Assembly (NCBI GenBank): GCA_024500155.1 | Contig: CM044876.1 | Coordinates: 9,553,001 to 9,617,000, forward strand | From: Chenopodium formosanum | Lineage: Eukaryota; Streptophyta; Magnoliopsida; Caryophyllales; Amaranthaceae | Length of the DNA stretch: 64,000 nt | Direction of reading: 5' to 3' | In this document: positions 50,636-60,662 of the stretch, piece after piece | Layout of the letters: each line of letters opens with the position of its first letter | Position numbering within the stretch: position 1 is the first letter of the stretch | Program-made: the position numbers and the translations under genes | Notes under the pieces: generated by a model | Databases searched by the model: none | What the model was told of the DNA's origin: nothing | What the model saw: the letters and a program-made list of their open reading frames with translations, nothing else

Positions 50636-50647
50636 GTGCTGATAACG
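50636..50647 (-). promoter_or_regulatory. primer-binding site of the LTR element
   Basis: The minus strand reads CGTTATCAGCAC directly after the 5' LTR end (TAACA). It does not match the usual initiator-Met site TGGTATCAGAGC. It is complementary to the anticodon arm of plant tRNA-Ile (GUGCUAAUAACG, recalled) except at wobble base 34. There A is converted to inosine in the mature tRNA and would pair with the C. Confidence 0.6.
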
Positions 50648-50839
50648 TGTTAAATATAGAGGAACATATGAGAGAATTTTTATTCAGTGTGTATATTTTC
50701 ATCTGTTACAGGATATATATATATATATTTACATGTAGATTATCTAGGGATTCCTCGGATAAGATCAAATACCCGTCTCTAGAGTATTATAGATAGTACA
50801 TGGATAATAGTCATCCACTTATACATCTATATCATAACA
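50648..50839 (-). repeat. 5' LTR of the Copia-type element
   Basis: 192 bp, same length as the left LTR. Differences seen: two C/T changes near CTTCCATCTG versus TTTTCATCTG and one T/G in CTATAGTATT. High identity points to a recent insertion. Confidence 0.88.
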
Positions 50840-50844
50840 TTTTT

Positions 50845-51601
50845 TTTCTTTTTTTTAATTTTTATTTATTTATATATTTATTTTTTGACTCGTTAAAAAC
50901 TCTACTTCAATAATACTGGTAAGCAAAATGCAGCCTACTTATACTGATCTCTGCCACTTTCTCCCTGTCTTCTCATCCACTATGTAACCGCCTTAACATA
51001 AATTTTTCATATTTTTATCTAACTTAAGTTTATTTTATAACAATGAAGTTTTCAGTTAACTTACAACAGGCAAATTTAGCCAACTTATCATGTTTAAGTA
51101 TGAGGAATTGGATATCAAGTTAACAATATTTGGAAGGTAATTAGAAGGATATATAATCCTTGATCTCCTGAGATGAGATTATAAGAAAGCTTTGTCCAAC
51201 ACCCCAACATGATTTTATGGTAGCCATATGAGGTGCGTAACATGGGAAATATCTTGTTGCAGACAGATAAAACAGCCGGGCAGAACATTTACAAGAGAAC
51301 TTCAGACATTTCGTGTATTCTATATAAGGTTCGGTTCCACTACTTGAAGAAAGAAAAGAATGCCTTTACTTGACAGGAAATAAAAATCTAAACTTCTGAG
51401 TGTTTACAATAGTTCTTAGAGTTGCAAAAACCCAAAATACATAGTGATATCCAGATTGCTGACAAAAAGAGCTAGGCTAAACGTAAACGGATAACCATGT
51501 TCATGAAATCACACATCTTGGGCATTGCATATTTGCATTGCATGAATTGTTGGCCATACTTTTTCAATAATTCAAGACACAACTGGCAACCCAGGCAATG
51601 C
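50845..51601. other. spacer between LTR element and ERD2
   Basis: T-rich DNA followed by the ERD2 3' flank, probably its 3'UTR (51200-51601). No gene or element recognised. Confidence 0.5.
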
Positions 51602-54600
51602 TTAAGCTGGTAACTGGAGCTTTCGGTTGTTTTTCCAGCTGCAATAGAAAAGAAAATTGTCAGATAAATGCTCTACATGAATGGTTAGTAATGAAATGTG
51701 CAATATGGATCAGCTATTTACCTCTCAAAGTAATAATAAAAGAAGTCAGCATAAAGCAGTGTCTGAACAATCCCAGCTAGCCATGCTGCAAATTAGAAAA
51801 CATTGACAACAATCAACACCATGAAAGAATGTTAAATTTCTTACTCCGGGTAAAAGGATCTGTCTGCATGAAGAAAAGAGAAATAAAGGCCTTGTTTGGT
51901 TGGCCAAATATTTTGTGGGAAGTCAAAATTCCCATGATTTTCATTTTCACCCTCTTGTTTGGTTGACACAAAAAAGTGAAAATGGGGGCAATTTGGAATT
52001 TTGACTTCCCACAAAACATGGGAATTCACTTACCCCCCCTCCCACCCCCCCCCCCCTCCCTGGTAAGTTGGAATTCCCATGGAAATTTTCTTCCTCCATT
52101 CTTAACCAAACAAATTAGTTAAATTCTCATGATTTTGATGATGGAATTTATTTCCCGCAAATTGAAATTTCAAGGGAATTTACACTTCCCTAATGAACCA
52201 AACGACCCCAAAGCTACATGCATCTAATTATCTAAGCATATAAAGTTGCTTTGTTCTTGCACGAGATCACATGCACACATGCCAGAGGCAGCAGAATACA
52301 TGCAATCAAGGAGAGGGAACCTGAAACGGAAGTAGGTGGCTTCTAAAGGTCAAGGTGCAATAGATGTAACAAATCCAATCAAATACACACCACTGGCAAC
52401 ATATGGTGACTAACAGAAAGTCGAGGATGATGACCCCAAATACCTCTATTCCCACCTACTGTTATAAGATGTAAATCACCCTCCTCAAATTCTTTCACAT
52501 ATACACTGATTTTTAGTGGCACCAAGACCAAATAGTGTTGCAAATAAAATAGATCAATTTCTTTCTTACCAAACACTGCCCACACCTTTTCCGTAAACTA
52601 TGATCAATACTCCTTACGGCAAAGTAGAAAACTAAAAGCAATTCTAGGGGATAAAAGAACAACAATGCAAAGGGGGAAGGAGTAAAGGACACAATAGAAA
52701 GAGATAAGGCATACGTATCCAGTGGACATAGTGAGGCTCGGTGAAGTAGCGGTAGATCCAATTGAGGATGTACAATGAACGATATGCCCTGCATAAAAGA
52801 TGGTCATCAATTAAAACCAACAAAAAGTTGCAAATGGTTTACAAAGAAAACACAATTGAAGGGAAAAGCAGGCTAGTTGAGCATAGAAAACAAATCACGA
52901 GACATCAGCTACCATATACATTATCATTCATGTAAAAAAGCGGCAAAACTTTCCAATTCCATGGATGAAATAATCTGCTTGTAACTGAACAAGTTCATCA
53001 GCAATATAAACTCCAGCAAGGTAAGCGGACCTTTTCACCTCTCAGTAGGTTTTCATTCACAAATACTCCCTCCAATTTTTAAATGCAACAGTTTTACTTT
53101 TGCACTTTTCATACACTAACTTTGACTTTATATTTTACTAAAATATAAAAAAAAACAAAACAAAAAAATGTTATTATGTACTAATATACTGCCATATTAG
53201 TCACAATGTATAATTTCACAATATCATCTTTATATATAATTATAACTAATACAATCACAGATGATAATGATCAAAGTTAATTCTTAGCAAATGTGCCGGT
53301 CAAACTATAGCATTTTAAAAATGACTAACAGTAGTAGTAATGTTTTAGCTTCCACAAATCCTCAAAAGGTCTACAAGAATAGTCTGTATATGCTCTTAAA
53401 CATTTTGTTAACATTTATCTTTCTTCATTGTGTTTAGATACTCCACAATAATTGTAAAAGCAAACAAAGCAGTTTGACACTCGTATCTTGTCTGACTTTT
53501 GTCATGATTTAAAACACAGTAGTAGCTATAGATCAAACCAATCATAGCCATTGTTCTCACCCGCCAGTCCTACTAAATCGCCTGTGATTGGACTTATCAT
53601 ACCTTAAAACTTTAAAAGCTTTAACCACTAACCTAGAGCCAATCTTAAGCCAAACTAGTTTCAAGGAAAATACATACCAAAGTTAAACAGAAAAAGATCC
53701 CTGTTTAGGTAATCAGACATGGTGAACGATCAAATCCCCCATCTTTGGTCAATGAACAGTATGGTCAAGTCATCTAAGATTGTAGTCACCACTGGTTCAC
53801 TAACTAGTTAGCATGACCATGTAGCTACATCAAAACCAACAGCTTTCTAAAGTCAAGCCAGGGATATTTCCATTCTCATATATGTAAAGTCAACCCACGA
53901 GATTCACAAATCCTCACCAGTTTTTCTATCCTTCAACACCAATCCTTGGCTCTTTACTTCCTTCACCAACACTCCAACCAACCATCCCACAAGTCATCAG
54001 CACTCCTGCTACCACCCATCTTTACCCTCTTTGTTGGCTCTTTGCCCCTCTCCACAACCAATTTGCATTATCTTTATCTTATCCTTGAAGTGTCTCACTT
54101 CATGTTCTAACTCTTATTACTGACCGCAGAACCACTTTACTAGACCTATATTGTTGGTTTACTGGCTATTAAATAAGAGTTGGAACATAATATTACACAC
54201 CATGGAAAATATATATAGAGGAAAAGAAGGAAACAAATCCAAAATATGGTGGTATGTGAAAAATAATTCAAACAATGAAATTTGCTCGAAGTAATATGAA
54301 CTATCAACAAATATGTACAAAATGATGAGACATTTTTTTGATGAAATCTTAGGGAATTTTCTGACAACATTTATTTTTTTATTTTGAAAATAATAAAACT
54401 ATATTTCAGAAAGAAGAATTTTGAATTTTTTTTTTTTTTTCTTTTTAGAAAAACAGTCTTTTTGATCAACAACAAAGCCTTGGTCCCAAAATGAGAACAT
54501 ATTCCATTGTAAAAATCATCAATACATATTCAAAAATTGTAGAAATCGCGGTTATATCTTTTTGCATATACATGTTAATACAATGATTTTTCGAGCAAAA

Positions 54601-57600
54601 TTCATAGTTTGAATTATTTTCCACTTGTCAATAATAGTTTGTTCCACCAGTTTCCCTTTAGTAAAAGAAGGTCAATTTTTTTATAAATATATAGAAACAT
54701 TATCTACAAAGAACTTCAGTACAGCTTTCACCAGACTGTAGCACTCTACCACAATACGCATTTTCCAACGAGAAACCAAACTTAATCATTGGCTAGCTCC
54801 AATAATAAAAGCTAGTATCTAGAACAAACCCTTTTTCCTCTTTCTTTCTCTATCTCTCTTCCACTCCTCTAAAACTTTTGACTCTGAAAGTAACTTAGAA
54901 CTCAACCCCAAGATGATTCTATTCAGTGGAGTAAATAAAAAAATAAACATTGTGACAAACACATGGACAACAGTTCCTAGGGCTTCTTAACAGGCATTAA
55001 AATACCGCCAAATTAAGAGTCAATATTATACATAATACAGCAGATATCAAGAGCTTAATTTTAAAGTCATTTACTCAGTTACAATGTAACCCTTCCCCCC
55101 TCCACCCCTATCAATATGTTTTGAGGATATAGTAACAAGCTAAAATACGAAGTAACATAGCATGAACAGATGCATACCCTAGAAGAAACACATATTGTCC
55201 AGTCAGGTTGTCAATGTTTCTAGTTCTCTGCAACAGTACCAGCTGGGGAAGTATGGCAACGGCTTCCAAATACAAGGAAAATGTCCACATGACCTGAGAC
55301 CATGTGATAAACAGATGAGAAATAAGAGAGACAGTTTCTCATCCATGCAAACCACCAAAATTCTTAAATATTATAGTGATAGCAATAAATACATTACCTC
55401 TTTAAAATTGAATCTCTCGTTGATAAGACAAGCCAAGAGCAAGCAAGGCAAAACTAAGAACCAGTGTCGGAAGGTATCTTGGTCTTTGTCATATGACCTC
55501 TTGACAATCTTGTGGCTTCTCATGTACCAAACAATTGAAAAGGAGCTACTGAGAAATATTAGCTTCATGACAGTGTTATACACTGATATGAAATCTGTGA
55601 AGATATCCAGGTAGCGAGTAGCAAAAACAATTGCATAGAGTTCCTGAGTCTTCAAAGAAACACCTACAAAGAGTGACAAAATACAAATCTCAATATGTAA
55701 TGTCAACTACACTAGAAACAATAATAGCAAAAATAGCAAGTAGAGAAATGAATAGAAGGGAGACATCAGCCTAATTAATTAATAGTCCATTCACTATCAT
55801 CTGCCTTGATGTGTAAAATGTGCAGCACTTGGATCATAAATAGCAAACGTAGTGCACCTCACATGAATAAACAAAGAAATATGGCCATATACCACATACA
55901 TACTGAATATACACAATCATGTAAAAATCAGCAAGGTAATATCGTTGCATTCAAGGTTTTCAAGGGAGTCAGAGCCAGTAAGCCTCATCAAGGGCATTAA
56001 CATAAGCAGCATATAAGTCCAACGTATTAGAAGCAATATTAAGAGAATGGCAATGGTATAAGATAACCAAAGCAAAGAGATCATGCTCCTCTACATTGCA
56101 TAAAGGACTTTGGATCTTAGGTTATTTCCAATTCCTATATGAGGTGTGTGATGTGGTATACTAAAGAAAGTATAAACCCTCGTTCATGAGGATAAGGAAG
56201 GACCTGTGGAAGAATGGTAGAGCACTAGTCTCCTATGTCATTGGGAGATCGGGTATTGGACCCACTTCAATAAAGAATCTACTTCAATAACTTTTCTTCA
56301 ATTACTTTTGTTTCAAATGCTTTCCCTTCTCTTTGGTGCCAACTAAGACTGGTAGCATGGTCTTATCTTAGAATTCACTTTGATACAAAACGGGAGCTTC
56401 ACTTTAGCACTTGACATTTTACTTTTCTGGCATATTAGATCTTTTCTCTTTCCCTTCCTTCTGGGTTACAAGGATAGGTTTAAGCTAATATATAAAGCTC
56501 TTCCTATTACTTTCTTTCATCATTCATGCAATTTATGATGATTGATTATCAGCAAGAATCGCATGAACTCGGCGAAATGTCTCCTTAACAAATGAGTTGA
56601 GTGTATCTTCCAAACTATGGAGTATCAGTGATTTTACTCAAAGGTCAAACCAAACTCAAACAATATTTAAAGAATTAAAACATGAGCAGTGCTACTAGTT
56701 CAGAAGGTGGATACTTATCTGAATTTATTAGTTTATAAACATGTTATTGAATATAAAGAACAAGTTCACTAAGCTCGTAAGGTCATACTCAACAATTTAC
56801 CACACCACAAATCTATGCATCCATCTTAACAAAATTCCATATGTTATAACATAAATTCCCATGGTCACCCTCTTCATACAGAAGGCTATAGCTGCAGTTC
56901 TGTACCTGTACTAACAAGGTAATATGGATTCACATCTTATCAACCTTTCCGACCAATCTCTACTAGGATATCTACTCGCAACCTATTACACACAAAGGGG
57001 AAACTATCTACAGTTCGCAACTGAGCTATTCTCAACAATATTAGACATAAATAGGAAAATGGACATAAACGGATAAACCCATATGATATCCTAGTTGTTT
57101 GAGCCAAGGAATTCCCCTTAAGTTTCTTTCTTATCAAAACCAACAAACATCCATAATTCCATAGCATAGAATTCAAATAAGTAGCAACAACTTAGCTGAT
57201 CGCGTCAATCACCCTGCACATTACCTCCTGAAATGTCTATAACCAAAATCGAAAACCTTGCCGATTCCAGAAGCTATAATTCCACATTATTACTTCCATC
57301 TTAGGCAATCAACACAATTCATCCCCAATAAGATAAACACACATACAGCTCCACAAAACTCACTCATTTCAAATACCCATCACATAATAATCACCCAAAA
57401 CCATCATTAACCCAAAAATCTCAACACCCAAGAGCTTAAATTCCACAATTTACCCTAAAAAATACGACCCACAAATAATCACACGAAAAAATCTGAAAAA
57501 ATTAAAATGCAAATCATCTACAAATACCCAGAAACACAACAATTTCACACAAATTAACACATACAAAACTGTACTAAAATGAGGTTTATATAAAGAGAAA

Positions 57601-57698
57601 TAATTACCAGCACATGATTTGATGGTATGGATCTTGAGAAGCAAAACAAGAACACTGGCCAAATGGGTCATATCACCAGCTAATCTGAAGATATTCAT
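51602..57698 (-). CDS. ERD2: ER lumen protein-retaining receptor (K/HDEL receptor)
   Basis: ERD2 is a seven-helix receptor that binds K/HDEL tails of escaped ER proteins in the Golgi and returns them in COPI vesicles. Exons on the minus strand: 57698-57608, 55663-55398, 55293-55178, 52788-52715, 51785-51722 and 51638-51602. They total 648 nt, 215 residues, the normal family length. Key blocks: MNIFRLAGDMTHLASVLVLL, TQELYAIVFATRYLDIFT, SFSIVWYMRSHKIVKRSYD, LINERFNFKEVMWTFSLYLE, AILPQLVLLQRTRNIDNLTG, YILNWIYRYFTEPHYVHWIP and LLYADFFYYYFESWKNN, ending KLQLPA. All splice phases close. Long introns hold MITEs (about 51892-52211 and 53065-53338) and a poly-C tract (52035-52063). It should be functional. 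Confidence 0.96.
51892..52211. mobile_element. inverted-repeat MITE in ERD2 intron
   Basis: Left GGCCTTGTTTGGTTGGCC and right (reversed) GGGGTCGTTTGGTTCATT form the arms. GAAAATGGG and GGGAATT blocks repeat inside in both orientations. The target duplication was not resolved. It contains the poly-C tract at 52035-52063. Confidence 0.55.
52035..52063 (-). other. poly-C tract, G-quadruplex potential on minus strand
   Basis: CCCCCCTCCCACCCCCCC-type tract. The minus strand, which is the ERD2 pre-mRNA strand, carries at least four G runs of three or more, separated by 1-nt spacers. Confidence 0.7.
53065..53338. mobile_element. Stowaway-like MITE in ERD2 intron
   Basis: Begins TACTCCCTCC-ATTTTTAAATGC. 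The right end reversed reads ACTACTGTTAGTCATTTTTAAAATGC and continues into TAGTTTGACC. The arms match loosely over about 30 nt. The CTCCCTCC end and TA flank suggest Stowaway. Confidence 0.5.
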
Positions 57699-59320
57699 CT
57701 CGAATAATTTCGATCAAAACCCACCAAAATAAATAAAATGTAAGATCAACCCAAAAATAATTTCAGTACCCCAGATCGTTTTCTAGCTTAGATCTAGAAA
57801 GATCTGGGAAATATTGGGAATAAATTTAGGGTTTTTCCCCTAACTCTACTGTACTATTGTATTATTCTTCCTATAGATTGGATTAATAGGTCGAAATTAT
57901 ACAATGAAATGAGTAGATAGAAGGAGAGAAATGTTGGTCTAGACTTCGGACACTATAAAACCATTTTTGCAAGTCTGGTAGAATGTGACTGTTATTTTTG
58001 TTTTGTTTAAGAATTGAGAAGGTTCTATGATATTATTATTTTATTTTATTTTTTTCATGAAAATACAAAAATAAAAAAGGATTTTTTGGGGTCATACTTA
58101 ATTTGGGGGTGTTTTAATGATTATTTGGTGGATTAAGAAAGAAGAGGTTTTTAATATGTTGACTCATGAAGTTTTTCAATTTTGCGATGGTTTGACTTTT
58201 ATGCAAATTATTATACGTAGATATGTCAATTCGAATAACGGGTCGCGGGATAGATATCAGGTTGAGTTTGGGTCGGTTCGAGCCAAGTTCATGTTCTTTC
58301 TCTGTAACTTATTGTCAAATCCTTGTCAAGTTTGGAATTCAACTCTAACTGTATTGATTGTGGTCTATGTAATAGTTCAAAAGTAATGAATGTGAAAACA
58401 AAGAAATAATACTTTAATGAATGGTTTGGACGAGGACCATGAAAGATAAAGAAATAGTACTTTATTCGTTTCTTTATAGTTGCAACACTTTCCTAAAATG
58501 GAATTGTTACCATAATTGCATCACACTATAAAAGGAAGGTTTATTATGGTGAAAATTGTATTTACTTTTATTTAAAGCTCATGATCCATTTGATTAAAAC
58601 TCCTAAGTCCTAACAACCTCTTACCCCCATTTCTAATATGTGTGATAATGTGTGTGTTGCAACTATAAAAGCAAGTAATATTAAAACGTAGGTTTGTTGC
58701 TAAAAAAGAAATGTAAATCTTATTTAAACTCGGTTGTATTTAATTAGTGTAACATTTATTAAAACACAACCGTATTTAATTAGCGTAACACTTTTTAAAA
58801 CACGAGTGAGACCGGGGCGGACTCATAAACATAGCTAATAAACATTTTATACTTCTTCTGACTTTCCGTGTTCCAACAACAAGAAAGGAGAAATGGAAAA
58901 GAGAAGATGCTCGTAGATGGATGAAATAAGACAATACATGAGAAATTGGTCTTTAAGCTTTAGACATAATTAATTGGTCGTTAGTCTTTGGACTACAGGT
59001 GATCAACATTAGTCCCGCCTGATCCAGCCCGAAAATAGGGCGGTTTTGGGCAATCCAAAAAACGTATTTTTAGTTTAAAACCCAAACCCGACTTGAAAAG
59101 TCCATTTTGGCCCAAAAAGCCCGCTACTTTTTACGGATTTGGACAAGAGATAGTATATTAAGGCTCGACTCGGCCCGAAATTTTGATCACCCCTACTTTA
59201 GACATGGCTAGCCGCATGCACGCACCATGCGGTTAGCCGCCCTACAAAAACAAAAAAAGGAGAAATAAATTGGAAATGACTAAATGAGAATAATTGAGTT
59301 TCTCGATAGAATTAGAAGGA
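57699..59320. other. intergenic region between ERD2 and YL1-like gene
   Basis: The two genes diverge here. The ERD2 5'UTR/promoter occupies about 57699-57960. A short diverged direct repeat lies at 58744-58804 (GTATTTAATTAG.GTAACA units). A repeat of CCCAAACCCG / GGCCCGAAA type sits at about 59000-59200. An 89-codon frame (58117-58386) has no family features. Confidence 0.5.
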
Positions 59321-60618
59321 TAAAGATCAAAGAAACCCTCCTACGTTTATTTCTCCCTCTTTTGGAGCTTTTGCATCCCTTCCATCTCTCTCTCCTCCAT
59401 TCAACCGTATTCTCTGAATACGCCATTGAAGCGCCTTCTTAGCTTTCTCTCCTCCATTCAAGCACCTTCTCAGGTAAGGCTTTTCTTCTCTTTTTTCTTT
59501 ATTTTTTTTAACCATCAATTATCAATTTCATAATTTAGTGTTAATCGTTAATTTATTGCCAGTTTAGTCAATTTAGGGTTCTTGATAATTTAACTATTGG
59601 TTATTATTACTGAATTTATGAAAGATTATGTTTAGAATTTTGCTATTCATATTATATAGTGAGAGGAATTTATCGTGATTTTTCAAAATTACTTTAATGA
59701 TTGATTCAATTTTGGTTGTTAATGTGTTGCGGAATTTTGAATATATATCCCTTTAATGTTGAGACGGAACTACGAAAATGGAAATTGTCTCCCTAGGCCA
59801 GTGGGTCAGGGATGCCGCAACCGCCGCCCTGGCTCAGGAACTGGCCTGATTGAGGTTGTCAGCTTGATATTCCTTGCCTGCCATTTAGGCGTGATTTTTA
59901 CATAATACAACTGAATCGAGATAAGAAACGTCGTAGATTACATAGTTTATGTTGATGAGAGATAGTGTAGTTGGTTGCAGTAATGATTATGTATGCATCA
60001 ATGAAGTATTGGTGTGCTTTGTGAGATGTTTTGGGCTAAAATGGATTTTTATGAAATCAAATTATGATATTAGAGAGGTTAGCCATATACATTGTCTCGG
60101 TTTAAAAATAAAAGGTCGGTATGGACATAATGACTTAGGGCTTGTTCTCTTCGGCTTAATTTCAGTTTAGCTCAGTTCAGTTCCTAAATTCCTAATCTCA
60201 TAAACAATTTAGTTCAGCTCCGCAAATGAGAACAGGCCCTTACCTTGGTATTTACTATGGGTTTTCGAGGATTACGGAAATTGAAGCAATTAGAGTTGTC
60301 ATCAAATCCAAGCCAATTTGATCCATTCTATTATGTTTTTAATGATGATTGGAAGTGATGGTTGTGGTTGCTTTGCCTATTAAACCAAGACTCTTAAGCA
60401 TAGAGTTGAATTCCTTTTGTGTTCGATGACTATGCCAACATAATGGGTATTACATAGCGTTTTTATATTCTTCTTTGTATTAGATGATGGTCTGTACTTG
60501 ATTTTTTGTTTGGATGATGGTTTGTATTCCTAGGCACTTAGTTTCTCTACTCACATTTCATTCTTGATCCCAGAACCGTATGAACTTGTGAACTAAACAA
60601 CCCATTAATCCCCATAGT

Positions 60619-60662
<44 letters not shown>

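Larger units (their letters stand above)
42116..50839 (-). mobile_element. non-autonomous Copia-type LTR element, minus orientation
   Basis: Two 192-bp LTRs (42116-42307 and 50648-50839) begin TGTTA and end TAACA, and I count about three mismatches between them. T-rich flanks (42111-42115 and 50840-50844, TTTTT) fit a 5-bp target duplication. Orientation is minus: a purine tract AAGGGGGAG abuts the left LTR and a primer site CGTTATCAGCAC abuts the right one. No gag-pol frame survives in the 8.3-kb interior. Near the left LTR the minus strand has the CAGGGGGAG and repeated leader-like sequence typical of Copia 3' ends. A CACTA element (43348-45596) and a Helitron (48438-48794) are nested inside. 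Removing both leaves about 5.7 kb of interior. Confidence 0.88.

Noticed and set aside
58117..58386. 89-codon frame between ERD2 and the YL1-like gene
   Set aside because: No family features, composition like the spacer, no splice partners.
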